Positions 44,202 through 53,611 of a DNA stretch of 64,000 nucleotides are shown one piece after another (positions within the stretch are counted from its first letter, which is position 1; every line of letters starts with the position of its first letter). The position numbers and the translations under genes were made by a program. The notes beneath the pieces are model-generated. The model saw only the letters and a list, made by a program, of their open reading frames with translations, did not search any database and was not told the DNA's origin. This stretch comes from an uncultured Clostridia bacterium. GTDB taxonomy: Bacteria > Bacillota > Clostridia > Christensenellales > Pumilibacteraceae. The DNA lies in NCBI GenBank assembly GCA_944362615.1, contig CALVTM010000002.1, positions 186,001-250,000 on the forward strand, given 5' to 3'.

Positions 44202-44805
44202 CTTCTTCCTCCTTGCCTATTCCGCGCACTGCCGCACGTATGTCATCCCATTCAAATCCTTTGGCTGACAGATGTGCGCACAGCTTCTTGTAGTCGTACG
44301 AATGTGAGCGCAGGTATTTTTCAGCCGCTTTCGCCGCGGCTTCCCTCTGGTCACCCAGCTCGTCGAGCACCGCGTTTACAGTGCTCTCTTCCGCGCCCAG
44401 CATCCCGAGATCGTGTCTCAGCCGCCGCTTTCCTCTCACTCCGCTTTTATTTTCCACATAACTTCGTATGAACTCATCGTCATCAATATAGCCGTATGAT
44501 TTAAGATTTTCAATGACCTGATCAATTATGTTGTCGCCGTAACCTTTTCCCTTCAGATACTCATGAAGTTCATGCTCGGTGCGCATACGCCGTGATACAT
44601 AAGAAAACGCACGCCTGAGAGCGCTTTCCCTTTCGCTTTCAGCCTCCAGCTCCGCCAGTCTTTCCCTGCTTATTTCCGTGCCGATCTCCAGTCCGCCCGC
44701 TTTAGCAGTCAGTGCTTCAAGCGCGGCGGCATATTCGCCGTCAACGTATATGTTTACACGGCTTTTTGCCCGTTGCTGAGGTCGGATGTCCGTTATTTTA
44801 CCCAT
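44185..44805 (-). CDS. recX: RecX family regulatory protein
   Basis: 206 residues, mostly helical, with the RecX pattern: RRAFSYVSRRMRTEHELHEYLKGKGY near 60, SYGYIDDDEFIRSYVENK near 95, and G..RLRHDL. RecX inhibits RecA filaments; recA is not in the window. The start is the ATG at 44805, exactly six bases after a TATGAT box; there is no Shine-Dalgarno site. An upstream in-frame TTG at 44823 would lie inside the promoter. Leader-free mRNA shared with nnr. Confidence 0.85.
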   Translation of the reverse strand: MGKITDIRPQQRAKSRVNIYVDGEYAAALEALTAKAGGLEIGTEISRERLAELEAESERESALRRAFSYVSRRMRTEHELHEYLKGKGYGDNIIDQVIENLKSYGYIDDDEFIRSYVENKSGVRGKRRLRHDLGMLGAEESTVNAVLDELGDQREAAAKAAEKYLRSHSYDYKKLCAHLSAKGFEWDDIRAAVRGIGKEEEDEGSI

Positions 44806-44811
44806 AGCCGA

Positions 44812-44840
44812 ATCATAGCACAAGGACGGCGAAATGTCAA
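44812..44840 (-). promoter_or_regulatory. Promoter giving a leaderless recX-nnr mRNA
   Basis: TTGACA (44835-44840), 17-bp spacer, TATGAT (44812-44817) on the minus strand; +1 falls on the ATG at 44805. Confidence 0.8.
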
Positions 44841-44917
44841 GGCGGCATTCGCGTTACCGCCCGGAAGCTGAAAACGCGGTTGTTTTAACTAATTGCCGCT
44901 AATGGCAAGCGAATAAT

Positions 44918-44946
44918 TTGACAAAACGCTTGTAATCAAGTATTAT
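44918..44946 (+). promoter_or_regulatory. Promoter of ilvA, 3-base leader
   Basis: TTGACA (44918-44923), 17-bp spacer, TATTAT (44941-44946). The ATG at 44956 follows nine bases later with no Shine-Dalgarno site. No T-box or leader peptide can fit. Confidence 0.8.
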
Positions 44947-44955
44947 AAGTGTACT

Positions 44956-46170
44956 ATGATGAATGCAGATAAGATTAAAGAAGCCCGGGAACGTCTCGCT
45001 CCCGTGGTACAGAGAAACAGACTGGATCATTCCTCGACTTTTTCCGCTATGACAGGCGGCGACGTTTACCTTAAATGTGAAAACCTGCAAAAGACCGGTT
45101 CATTCAAGGTCCGCGGCGCTTATAATAAGATCGCTAAGCTCGCAGAAGCCGGAGGAACGAAAAATATCGTAGCCTGCAGTGCGGGAAACCACGCGCAGGG
45201 CTGCGCTTTTGCGGCTTCCGCAATGGGTATGAACGCCACGATCGTTATGCCGAAGACCACTCCTATCGCCAAGATAAAAGCAACGGAAGGTTATGGCGCG
45301 AAAGTAGAGCTTTACGGCGACTATTACGACGACTCATATTTCCGCGCACGCGAACTGGAGAAACAAGGCGCTGTCTTTATTCACCCGTTTGACGATGAGG
45401 ATGTTATCGCAGGTCAAGGCACTCTCGGTCTGGAAATGATGGAGGAAGTTCCTGATCTCGATTACGTTATCGTCCCTGCCGGCGGCGGCGGTCTGCTCGC
45501 AGGCGTTGCTCTTGCCGTAAAATCGGTAAACCCGAATGTACGGGTTATCGGAGTACAGGCGGAAGGCGCACCCGCGATCGCCCTCTCATTCCGCGAAAAA
45601 AAGCATATCTCCACGGATAATATATATACGATCGCCGACGGTATCGCCGTTAAGAATCCCGGCAATATTACAATGGAGATCATCAACAAATATGCCGACG
45701 ACGTTATGACGGTAAGCGACGGAGAAATAGCATCTGCGATCATCCATCTTATCGAGCGCACGAAGCTTGTCGTGGAACCGGCAGGAGCAACCTCGCTTGC
45801 CCTCCTGCTTTCAGGTAAGCTCAATGTCAAAGGAAAGAAAGTAGCATGCCTGCTTTCCGGCGGTAATATCGACGTTTCCACTATCGGCAAGATCATCGAT
45901 CGCGGTCTCGTTTCCCGCGGACGTAAGATAGAGTTCTCAATACAGCTGCAGGATAAACCCGGTATGCTTGAAAAAGTATCGCATATCCTTGCCGCTCAGA
46001 ACGCAAATGTCATCTCCGTTACCTATGACCGTATGAGCGCTGACCTTGAACTCGGCGAAGCTATCCTTCACATAGGCTGCGAAGTCGGCGGAAGAGAACA
46101 CAGTGAGCGCGTTGCAAAAGCTCTCATGGACAGCGGACTTAAAGTACTCGAAAATATCCGAACGAAATAA
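44956..46170 (+). CDS. ilvA: Threonine ammonia-lyase with ACT-like domain
   Basis: 404 residues. A PLP enzyme turning threonine into 2-oxobutanoate and ammonia. The PLP lysine is in ENLQKTGSFKVRGAYNK near 45, the PLP phosphate loop is PAGGGGLLAG near 178, and SAGNHAQG is present. Residues ~325-402 form an ACT domain (FSIQLQDKPGMLEKV). The length and single ACT are as in catabolic/clostridial enzymes of the IlvA/TdcB type, so biosynthetic or catabolic role is open. No leader, so no attenuation. ridA lies 160 bases downstream. Confidence 0.9.
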   Translation: MMNADKIKEARERLAPVVQRNRLDHSSTFSAMTGGDVYLKCENLQKTGSFKVRGAYNKIAKLAEAGGTKNIVACSAGNHAQGCAFAASAMGMNATIVMPKTTPIAKIKATEGYGAKVELYGDYYDDSYFRARELEKQGAVFIHPFDDEDVIAGQGTLGLEMMEEVPDLDYVIVPAGGGGLLAGVALAVKSVNPNVRVIGVQAEGAPAIALSFREKKHISTDNIYTIADGIAVKNPGNITMEIINKYADDVMTVSDGEIASAIIHLIERTKLVVEPAGATSLALLLSGKLNVKGKKVACLLSGGNIDVSTIGKIIDRGLVSRGRKIEFSIQLQDKPGMLEKVSHILAAQNANVISVTYDRMSADLELGEAILHIGCEVGGREHSERVAKALMDSGLKVLENIRTK

Positions 46171-46332
46171 CTTGATCGACTCGGCTGTCCGGAAGACGAA
46201 CGCATTGATTGCCGAAAATATGAGCATTAGTCCCCGTCACCGTAATGCCGCACGTTTATCACTTCCCCGCAATGAATACTTATACCCTGCTTTGCGGATA
46301 ACGATCAAATAATATCAAGGAGCCGTAATATA

Positions 46333-46710
46333 ATGAAAAATATCATACTTACAAATAAAGCGCCCGCCCCTATCGGACCTTACAGTCAGGGCATCGAAGC
46401 AAACGGTTTTATCTTCTTCTCCGGTCAGATCGCGATTGATCCGGCTGTCGGAAAAATTGTCGCAACCGACGTTGAAGGACAGACCAGACAGGTGCTTGCA
46501 AATATCTCCGCACTGCTCAGTTCTGTTTCGCTTACTCCTGCGGCTGTTGTGAAAACCACAGTATTTGTTAAAGATATCGGGGATTTTGCAAAGGTGAACG
46601 CAATTTATGCGGAAATGTTCGGCATAGAGCCTCCCGCACGCTCATGTGTAGAGGTTTCCGCGCTCCCTTCCGGTGCGCTTGTCGAAATAGAAGTGATAGC
46701 GGTAAAATAA
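46333..46710 (+). CDS. ridA: RidA family enamine/imine deaminase
   Basis: 125 residues: IILTNKAPAPIGPYSQGIEANGF, FFSGQIAIDP and RSCVEVSALPSGALVEIEVIAV are the RidA pattern, with R in ARSCVEV as catalytic residue. It hydrolyses reactive 2-aminoacrylate/enamine products released by threonine or serine dehydratases; its place behind ilvA makes functional sense. It has its own Shine-Dalgarno site (AAGGAG). Confidence 0.95.
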   Translation: MKNIILTNKAPAPIGPYSQGIEANGFIFFSGQIAIDPAVGKIVATDVEGQTRQVLANISALLSSVSLTPAAVVKTTVFVKDIGDFAKVNAIYAEMFGIEPPARSCVEVSALPSGALVEIEVIAVK

Positions 46711-46734
46711 CGTTCCGCATTCCAAAAGACACAC

Positions 46735-46770
46735 AAGACGCGACCTGCATATGACGCCGGTCGCGTCTTT
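46735..46770 (+). terminator. Terminator of ridA
   Basis: AAGACGCGACC / GGTCGCGTCTT stem with a 13-base loop, then TTTATCG. Confidence 0.7.
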
Positions 46771-46989
46771 ATCGTTTTCCATCCGTCCGCTCATTGCTGC
46801 TCCCGAAGCGAATGTACGACATACCGGATGATCGGTTTCCCCGTCTATTCACGAAGCACGCATGCCGCGGTAAACGCATTTGCTTCAACTTTATGCCGCT
46901 ACGGACGATCTGACAGAGTCTGATTAGATGCTTATCCGTCTGCTGCAAGGTTGGCTTAAAAAATATACAAGATATTGTATGCAAACTAC
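46771..46989. other. Spacer without recognised feature
   Basis: About 220 bases between the ridA terminator and the pfl promoter. No reading frame, hairpin or RNA family was recognised. Confidence 0.5.
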
Positions 46990-47018
46990 TTGACAAAACA
47001 CAAGATATAGTGTATAAA
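46990..47018 (+). promoter_or_regulatory. Promoter of the pfl operon
   Basis: TTGACA (46990-46995), 17-bp spacer, TATAAA (47013-47018). The predicted +1 near 47025 coincides with the first base of riboswitch stem P1. Confidence 0.8.
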
Positions 47019-47025
47019 TATAGTA

Positions 47026-47137
47026 TCTCATATGACTGACGGATGCGATGCGGAATTAACCGCAAGGGAGTATGAGACTGAGAGTCGCCGTGCCGTCTGG
47101 GTAATGTCCCGGGCTTTAGTGCGGCTTTTATTTTTTC
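47026..47137 (+). promoter_or_regulatory. ZTP riboswitch (pfl RNA motif)
   Basis: P1: TCTCATA (47026-47032) with TATGAGA (47071-47077). Inside are the conserved GACTGACGG (47034-47042), P2 TGCGG/CCGCA (47049-47064) and AGGGAG. The downstream conserved strand CCGTCTGGGTAA (47093-47104) provides the pseudoknot and ligand contacts. From about 47087 GCCG..CGGC and a T run at 47128-47137 form a probable terminator. High ZTP/ZMP signals a lack of 10-formyl-THF and should switch on pflA-pflB, which generate formate. Confidence 0.85.
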
Positions 47138-47206
47138 TCACTGCAAAAACGGACGGATAGCGGCGCTGAAAAATGCAGCACCGGGCACAATATACGGAGA
47201 GCGCAT

Positions 47207-47926
47207 ATGAAAGGATATGTACATTCGATAGAGAGTATGGGCACTGTAGACGGACCCGGGATCAGAACGGTGATATTTTTTCAGGGCTGCCCGCTCAGAT
47301 GCAAGTACTGTCACAACCCGGATACACAGGAGTTCGGTGAAGGAAAACTTACGGACTCCGAAGAGATAGTCACTAAGGTCAAGAGATTTATCCCATACCA
47401 CAAAGCGTCAAACGGCGGTGTCACTTTTTCGGGCGGAGAACCGCTGGCTCAGCCTCAGTTCCTTACCGAATGCCTTAAAGGCTGCAAAGCCGCCGGCATA
47501 CATACCTGCATAGACACAGCAGGCGCAGGCGACGGAAATTATGACGAAATATTGCGTTATACCGATCTCGCGCTTTGCGATATAAAAAACACCACCGAGG
47601 ATTCTTTCCGCGAACTGTGCGGAGGCTCGCTCCGGCGGACTACAGAATTCTTAAGGGCATGCGAAACACACGGCGTCAGGATCTGGATCAGACACGTTGT
47701 GGTCCCCGGGATCACGGACGGACGCGGGCATCTTGAAGAATTAAAACGGTTTATCAGTAATTTCAAACGCGTGGAGAAAGTGGAGCTTCTCCCCTATCAC
47801 ACGCTCGGAGTACATAAATATGCGGCTATGGGCAGAAAGTACGAACTGGAAAACGTACCGCCCATGGATGCGAAACTTTGCGGGCAACTGCAAAAGGAAA
47901 TTTTCGACGGAGAGTTAACGAAATGA
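47207..47926 (+). CDS. pflA: Pyruvate formate-lyase-activating enzyme
   Basis: 239 residues. A radical SAM enzyme that places the glycyl radical on PflB. The cluster motif is [12 protein letters not shown] near residue 28 (CxxxCxxC), then VTFSGGEP near 80 for SAM binding. The Shine-Dalgarno site is GGAGAG. The gene precedes pflB and overlaps it by four bases, the reverse of E. coli order. Under ZTP riboswitch control. Confidence 0.95.
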   Translation: MKGYVHSIESMGTVDGPGIRTVIFFQGCPLRCKYCHNPDTQEFGEGKLTDSEEIVTKVKRFIPYHKASNGGVTFSGGEPLAQPQFLTECLKGCKAAGIHTCIDTAGAGDGNYDEILRYTDLALCDIKNTTEDSFRELCGGSLRRTTEFLRACETHGVRIWIRHVVVPGITDGRGHLEELKRFISNFKRVEKVELLPYHTLGVHKYAAMGRKYELENVPPMDAKLCGQLQKEIFDGELTK

Positions 47927-50160
47927 TCAACACTTACAAAGAATGGGAAGGCTTCCGCGGAGGCAACTGGCAGAGAGAAACGGACGTTCGTTCTTTCATA
48001 CTGAAGAATTTTACGCCGTATGACGGTGACGAAAGTTTCCTCGCCCAGCCTACGGCAAAGACAAAAGCCGTATGGGGCAAATGCGAAAAACTGTTACAGG
48101 AGGAGCTGGATCGCGGCGTTCTCGACATTGAAACGCACATTATTTCCGGCATTGACAACTTTGCGCCCGGATATATCGATAAGGATAACGAAGTCATTGT
48201 CGGCCTTCAGACGGATGCTCCGCTTAAGCGCATAGTAAACCTGTACGGCGGTACCCGCATGGCAAAGTCCGCGCTCGATGCTTACGGATACAAGCTGGAT
48301 GAGGACATAGACGTTAAGTTTTCCGAATACCGCAAAACGCATAACCAGGGAGTTTTCGACGTATATCCGGAACGCGTAAGGCTCGCAAGACATAACGGAC
48401 TTCTGACCGGTCTTCCGGATGCTTACGGAAGAGGTCGCATAATCGGCGACTATCGGCGCGTTGCTCTCTACGGTATCGACTACCTTATTGAAGAGAAAAA
48501 ACGTGATCTTGTCGGTCTTGACGGAACGATGACGGAAAGCCGCATCCGCCTTTGTGAAGAAGTGGCTGAACAGATACGCGCACTCGGCAAGATCAAGAGT
48601 ATGGCGGCGCGGTACGGATACGATATTTCCCGCCCTGCCAAAGATGCAAAGGAAGCCGTACAGTTCATGTACTTCGCCTACCTCGCCGGCACCAAAGAAA
48701 ACAACGGCGCAGCCACGTCTCTCGGCAGAACATCCACCTTCATAGATATTTATATCAAGCGCGATATGGACCGCGGTCTGCTTACCGAAGAGGAAGCTCA
48801 GGAGCTTATCGATCAGTTCATCATCAAACTGCGCCTTATACGTCACCTGCGCACTCCCGAATATAACGAGCTGTTCGGCGGCGATCCTACATGGGTAACG
48901 GAGTCTATCGGCGGCGTGTCTATCAACGGCAAGCCGATGGTGACCAAAACTTCTTTCCGTTATCTCCACACGCTGACCAACCTCAATCCCGCCCCCGAAC
49001 CGAATCTTACGGTCCTCTGGTCAGTTCGTCTGCCTGACGCATTCAAGCGTTACTGCGCTAAAATGTCCGTTAAAACAGACTCCATCCAATACGAGAACGA
49101 TGACGTCATGCGTCCTATCTACGGAGACGATTACGCTATAGCTTGCTGCGTATCGGCTATGAAGGTAGGTAAACAGATGCAGTTCTTCGGAGCACGTTGC
49201 AATATAGCTAAAACCCTTCTTTATGCAATCAACGGAGGCGTGGACGAAAAGACCGGCGCTAAAGTAGTACCCGGCATCCAGCCCATTACGGATGAGATCC
49301 TCGATTATGAAAAGGTGCGGGAAAATTACGTCAAAGTCATGCAGTACGTCGCAGAGCTGTATACGGATGCGCTCAACATAATCCACTATATGCACGACAA
49401 ATACGCTTATGAGGCATCTCAGATGGCTCTGCACGACACTAACGTAACGCGGCTTTGTGCGTACGGGATCGCAGGACTCTCTGTCGCCGCTGACTCACTT
49501 TCCGCAATACGGTATGCAAAAGTGAGACCAATCCGAGATGAGAGAGGCATTGCCGTCGACTTCGAGACCGAGGGCGAATTCCCCAAGTACGGTAATGATG
49601 ATGACCGTGCGGATGATGAAGCTATCTTCATTGCAACGGCGTTCTCACGCGAACTTAAAAAGCATAAACTGTATCGCGATGCAAAGCACACGCTTTCTGC
49701 GCTGACGATCACTTCCAATGTCATGTACGGCAAAAAGACGGGTACTACGCCTGACGGACGTAAGCTCGGAGAGCCGCTTGCACCGGGCGCGAATCCTATG
49801 CACTGCCGTGACGAGAACGGCGCACTTGCATCGCTCAACTCCGTAGCAAAGATCCCCTATCGCGGCGTTTGCCAGGACGGCATATCCAATACGTTCTCAA
49901 TAGTGCCGAATGCTCTCGGCAAAACGGACGAGGAAAGATATACTAATCTTGTCGGTCTGCTGGACGGTTATTTCCTGCAGGGCGCACACCACCTCAACGT
50001 CAATGTGCTCAACCGCGAAACGCTTATCGATGCTTACAATCACCCCGAAAAGTACCCTACTCTTACTATCCGCGTTTCCGGATATGCGGTCAACTTCCGC
50101 AGACTTTCCCGCGAGCAGCAGGCGGAAGTCATAAAAAGGACGTTCCACGAAAGCGTATAA
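47923..50160 (+). CDS. pflB: Formate C-acetyltransferase (pyruvate formate-lyase)
   Basis: 745 residues from the ATG at 47923 (nine bases after GGAGAG). It splits pyruvate with CoA into acetyl-CoA and formate under anaerobiosis. The catalytic cysteine pair is in [11 protein letters not shown] near 415 and the glycyl radical site near the C terminus is [30 protein letters not shown] is another family motif. Formate made here feeds one-carbon and purine metabolism, consistent with ZTP sensing. Confidence 0.96.
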   Translation: MINTYKEWEGFRGGNWQRETDVRSFILKNFTPYDGDESFLAQPTAKTKAVWGKCEKLLQEELDRGVLDIETHIISGIDNFAPGYIDKDNEVIVGLQTDAPLKRIVNLYGGTRMAKSALDAYGYKLDEDIDVKFSEYRKTHNQGVFDVYPERVRLARHNGLLTGLPDAYGRGRIIGDYRRVALYGIDYLIEEKKRDLVGLDGTMTESRIRLCEEVAEQIRALGKIKSMAARYGYDISRPAKDAKEAVQFMYFAYLAGTKENNGAATSLGRTSTFIDIYIKRDMDRGLLTEEEAQELIDQFIIKLRLIRHLRTPEYNELFGGDPTWVTESIGGVSINGKPMVTKTSFRYLHTLTNLNPAPEPNLTVLWSVRLPDAFKRYCAKMSVKTDSIQYENDDVMRPIYGDDYAIACCVSAMKVGKQMQFFGARCNIAKTLLYAINGGVDEKTGAKVVPGIQPITDEILDYEKVRENYVKVMQYVAELYTDALNIIHYMHDKYAYEASQMALHDTNVTRLCAYGIAGLSVAADSLSAIRYAKVRPIRDERGIAVDFETEGEFPKYGNDDDRADDEAIFIATAFSRELKKHKLYRDAKHTLSALTITSNVMYGKKTGTTPDGRKLGEPLAPGANPMHCRDENGALASLNSVAKIPYRGVCQDGISNTFSIVPNALGKTDEERYTNLVGLLDGYFLQGAHHLNVNVLNRETLIDAYNHPEKYPTLTIRVSGYAVNFRRLSREQQAEVIKRTFHESV

Positions 50161-50409
50161 AAACCGTTCCGCTTTTCAGAATAAACAGCTAACACATACA
50201 CGAAGGTACAAAACGACTATTTATATGACCGGAACAGGCGTTGATCATACGCCTGTTCTTTTATATTCCGGTACGTTACAGGCAGTATCCGCAAGCGCTA
50301 CAGAACTTTTTGTCTATGGAGAACACAGTCGGGAGGAACGTGAGCTTTTTTATTCATTATACGAATACCTCGTATGATATTTATTCATATGTATTAATCC
50401 GGCTCGGTA

Positions 50410-50438
50410 TTGACAAAGAACGGTGTTCGTGATAGAAT
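50410..50438 (+). promoter_or_regulatory. Promoter of the AKR-AKR-ECF operon
   Basis: TTGACA (50410-50415), 17-bp spacer ending TGA, TAGAAT (50433-50438). The ATG at 50446 follows after seven bases; leader of at most one base. Confidence 0.75.
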
Positions 50439-50445
50439 TACTTCC

Positions 50446-51537
50446 ATGGAATATCGCATAAACAAACGCACGGGTGATCGCATCGGCGTTATCGGGATGG
50501 GCTCAAGCTCCGTACATGAAGCAGGCGAAAAAGAAGGTACGGAAACCGTCGAACTTGCACATGAAGCGGGTGTAAATTATTTCGACCTCGCCGCAAGCGA
50601 AAGCTCATGTTTTCCGTATTTCGGCAACGCTCTCGCCGGCGCAAGAAATGAAGTGCTGTTTCAGGTGCATTTCGGAGCGGATTATTCCGGCGGCGAATAC
50701 GGTTGGACAACCGACAGGTCTGCAATAGAACGCTCGATCGACGAACGGCTGAAACAGCTAAGAACGGACTATATTGATTACGGCTTCATTCATTGCATAG
50801 ATGAACCGGAAGACTGGGATAAGTACCGCAAAAGCGCACTCGGTTTTTTGTCGGAATGCAAAAAATCGGGCGTTGTGCGCCATATAGGGCTGTCGTCACA
50901 TTCTCCCAAAATGGTCAATATGCTGCTTGATGAAAAATTACCGGACATCGTTATGTTCAGTATCAATCCGGCTTACGACTACAAACACGGGGATTTCGCT
51001 ATAGGCGAAACGGACGAACGGGCAATGCTGTACAGGCGCTGCGAAGCTGAAGGCGTGGGCATCACCGTCATGAAACCTTTCTCCGGCGGACAGCTCCTTG
51101 ACGCACGTTCTTCCCCGTTCGGTAAAGCTCTTTCCGAATACCAGTGCATTAAATATGCGCTGGATAAACCGGGCGTCGTTACCGTGCTCCCCGGAGTGCG
51201 CGGCAAAACGGATATGCAAAGAGTGCTCGGGTATTTCAACGCAAGCGACAGCGAAAAAGACTGGTCGGTCTTGGGTACGCTCACACCGGAAAATACAAAA
51301 GGCAACTGCGTCTACTGCAATCACTGCCGCCCCTGCCCCGTCGGTCTGGATATCGGAATGATCAATAAATATTACGATCTCGCACGCATCGGCGATACCC
51401 TTGCCGCCGATCATTACGAGAAATTATCCTTTCATGCAAGCGACTGCATAGGCTGCGGACATTGCGACAAGCGCTGCCCGTTCGGCGTTACTCAATCCGC
51501 GCGTATGAAGGAAATCGCCGTCTATTTCGGCAAATAA
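50446..51537 (+). CDS. Aldo/keto reductase with ferredoxin-like iron-sulfur tail, copy A
   Basis: 363 residues. AKR barrel: IGVIGMGSSSVHEAG near 12, D in NYFDLAASES, K is not obvious where expected (EVLFQVHFGADY), H in GFIHCIDEP. So the usual catalytic K may be missing, and catalysis may differ. C-terminal 4Fe-4S segments: NCVYCNHCRPCPVGLDIG near 285 and CIGCGHCDKRCPFGV near 338. Such fusions are common in anaerobes and probably use ferredoxin-linked electrons; substrate unknown. Translation starts without Shine-Dalgarno. Confidence 0.8.
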   Translation: MEYRINKRTGDRIGVIGMGSSSVHEAGEKEGTETVELAHEAGVNYFDLAASESSCFPYFGNALAGARNEVLFQVHFGADYSGGEYGWTTDRSAIERSIDERLKQLRTDYIDYGFIHCIDEPEDWDKYRKSALGFLSECKKSGVVRHIGLSSHSPKMVNMLLDEKLPDIVMFSINPAYDYKHGDFAIGETDERAMLYRRCEAEGVGITVMKPFSGGQLLDARSSPFGKALSEYQCIKYALDKPGVVTVLPGVRGKTDMQRVLGYFNASDSEKDWSVLGTLTPENTKGNCVYCNHCRPCPVGLDIGMINKYYDLARIGDTLAADHYEKLSFHASDCIGCGHCDKRCPFGVTQSARMKEIAVYFGK

Positions 51538-51548
51538 GGAGTTATTAA

Positions 51549-52667
51549 ATGCCATACCTTGGTGAGGAAATTAAAAAACTCGGTTTCGGGCTTATGCGTC
51601 TGCCGCAAAAGGACGGACGTATCGATATTGCTCAGACCGCGGAAATGGCGGATATGTTCCTCGATGCGGGCTTTACTTACTTCGATACCGCATGGGCATA
51701 TCCGGGAAGCGAAGACGCCATAAGACAGGCGCTCGTCAAAAGATATCCGCGCGAAAAATTTCTGCTCGCTACGAAAATTGCCGCCTGGATTAACTGCCGC
51801 ACCCGTGAAGACGCGCTCGCTCAGTTCAAGACGTCTCTCAGACAGACAGACGCCGGCTACTTCGATTTCTATCTGCTCCATAATCTCGGAGAAAGCAGAA
51901 CGCATTTCTTTGATGATTTCGGATTGTGGGACTGGGCTTTTGAGACTAAGGAAAAAGGTCTGATAAAACATGTCGGTTTTTCTTTCCATTCCACGCCCGA
52001 CGAGCTTAACGATATTCTTACAGCACATCCTGAAGCGGAATTCGTTCAGCTGCAGATCAATTACGCGGACTGGGAAAACCCTTATGTGCGTTCCCGCGAA
52101 TGCTATGAAGTAGCCCGCCGTCATGGCAAACCGGTGGTCATTATGGAACCTGTAAGAGGCGGTATGCTCGCATCTCCTCCTAAAGCCGTTGCGGATATTT
52201 TCCGCGATGCTGAACCGGAATCTTCCGTCGCAAGCTGGGCATTACGATTCGCCGCAAGCCTGGACGGAGTCATTACCGTACTCTCCGGCATGAGCAATAC
52301 AGAACAGATGAAAGACAATATTTCTTTCATGAAAGACTTTGTCAGGCTTTCCGACAGTCAGCTGAAGGTGGTCGAACGCGCCCGCAAAGAGCTTGCAAGC
52401 ATCCCAGTTATCCCCTGCACCTCCTGCAATTACTGCGCTAAAGTATGCCCCATGAATATAGGTATCTCCGGCACTTTCAACGCAATGAACGACTACATTT
52501 ATTTTAATAATCTCAATTACGCAAAGTCCCAGATAGACTGGCTTGTGGACAGTCACAATAAAGCAAGAGCGGATAAGTGCATCAAATGCGGCAAATGCGA
52601 ACAGGCTTGCCCTCAGCATATACACATCCGCGACGAACTTGCACGTTGCGCCGAGCTGCTGCTCTGA
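51549..52667 (+). CDS. Aldo/keto reductase with ferredoxin-like iron-sulfur tail, copy B
   Basis: 372 residues, a paralogue of the gene before it. Barrel: KLGFGLMRLPQKDG at the start, FDTAWAYPGSEDAIRQAL with the catalytic D and Y, ATKIAAW with K, LLHNLGESR with H: the full AKR tetrad. C-terminal clusters: IPCTSCNYCAKVCPMNIG near 285 and CIKCGKCEQACPQHI near 345. Eleven bases separate it from copy A. The two may form a heteromer or have different substrates. Confidence 0.88.
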   Translation: MPYLGEEIKKLGFGLMRLPQKDGRIDIAQTAEMADMFLDAGFTYFDTAWAYPGSEDAIRQALVKRYPREKFLLATKIAAWINCRTREDALAQFKTSLRQTDAGYFDFYLLHNLGESRTHFFDDFGLWDWAFETKEKGLIKHVGFSFHSTPDELNDILTAHPEAEFVQLQINYADWENPYVRSRECYEVARRHGKPVVIMEPVRGGMLASPPKAVADIFRDAEPESSVASWALRFAASLDGVITVLSGMSNTEQMKDNISFMKDFVRLSDSQLKVVERARKELASIPVIPCTSCNYCAKVCPMNIGISGTFNAMNDYIYFNNLNYAKSQIDWLVDSHNKARADKCIKCGKCEQACPQHIHIRDELARCAELLL

Positions 52668-52689
52668 AAAACAGATAAGGAGAATAACC

Positions 52690-53262
52690 ATGATAGAGAG
52701 TATACTCGCATCCGGAAACGTTTCCGCAAAACTTAAGCTTACCGTCAAAACTATTATATCCGCAGGACTTACAGCTCTTGCCGTTGCTTTGCCGCAGATC
52801 GTGCATGCCTTTGCAGGCGCGTCCGGAGGAATGATCTGGTTACCTATGTATTTACCCGTCATTCTCGGAGGATGTCTGCTCGGCATACGCTGGGGACTCG
52901 GCATAGGCATAGCTTCACCTCTCGTGAGCTTTCTGATCACTTCGCTTGCAGGCTCACCGATGCCTGCCGCCGCACGTCTGCCGTTTATGATCGCCGAGCT
53001 TGCTGCCATGGCTGTCATATCCGGACTTTTTACCCGCCTGATAAGCAAAAACAGCTGGATGGCTTTCCCTGCCGTTCTGCTCGCTTTTGTCGCCGGCAGA
53101 TCGCTCTTTATGCTTCTGGCTGTAATATTCCAGTCAGTTACTCCGTTCACTCCCGCGCTCATCCTGTCGCAGATACAGTCCGGGCTTGCAGGCGTTGTGC
53201 TTCAGTCTGTACTTATTCCGGCAATAGTCATGCTGCTCGGCAAACTGCTTGAAAAAGAGTAA
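52690..53262 (+). CDS. ECF-type transporter substrate-binding (S) component, probable
   Basis: 190 residues with about five or six membrane helices. GGMIWLPMYLPVILGGCLLG near 40, followed by helices ending GLFTRLISK, matches the small membrane S components of ECF vitamin transporters. No EcfA or EcfT genes lie near. The ATG at 52690 has AAGGAG eight bases away. It ends the operon of the two iron-sulfur aldo/keto reductases; the substrate may be the one they work on or their cofactor precursor (inference). Confidence 0.65.
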   Translation: MIESILASGNVSAKLKLTVKTIISAGLTALAVALPQIVHAFAGASGGMIWLPMYLPVILGGCLLGIRWGLGIGIASPLVSFLITSLAGSPMPAAARLPFMIAELAAMAVISGLFTRLISKNSWMAFPAVLLAFVAGRSLFMLLAVIFQSVTPFTPALILSQIQSGLAGVVLQSVLIPAIVMLLGKLLEKE

Positions 53263-53367
53263 CGGCGTTGCCGTGATTAATTAAAAAATATGACTTGCGC
53301 TCCGGAAGCCGGACAGTCTTTCACAGCGCATGGCGTTACTTTGCCTTTGACAACATCGGAATACAAA

Positions 53368-53398
53368 AAAGCGCGTCCGTGATCCACGGACGCGCTTT
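53368..53398 (-). terminator. Bidirectional terminator between the ECF and DUF4250 genes
   Basis: A perfect 14-bp stem (AAAGCGCGTCCGTG / CACGGACGCGCTTT, loop ATC) with an A tract at one side, giving a T run on the minus strand for the DUF4250 gene. Confidence 0.8.
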
Positions 53399-53417
53399 CG
53401 GCATCAGTAAAATATAA

Positions 53418-53594
53418 TCATTTAAAGGCATTTTTTACGGGATCATAGCTATAGTCTATTGAAGCAAGCGCGGCTGTGATCGCCGGCTCATCTTCACCTT
53501 CTTCCTCGCAAAACTCCGTCAATGACGAATATCTGTCGCGAAGTTTCATATTGACATAGCTGAGCAGAATATACGGATCTTTGGGCAGTGACAT
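53418..53594 (-). CDS. DUF4250 family small protein
   Basis: A 58-residue acidic protein starting MSLPKDPYILLSYVNMKLRD, followed by YSSLTEFCEEE and ending in an ASIDYSYDPVKNAF-like segment, which matches the short DUF4250 family of Clostridia; its function is unknown. It starts 17 bases after the end of the FMN reductase gene, so it is in that operon. The Shine-Dalgarno site is a weak GGGGGTAA. Confidence 0.78.
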   Translation of the reverse strand: MSLPKDPYILLSYVNMKLRDRYSSLTEFCEEEGEDEPAITAALASIDYSYDPVKNAFK

Positions 53595-53611
53595 AATTCA
53601 GTTACCCCCCA

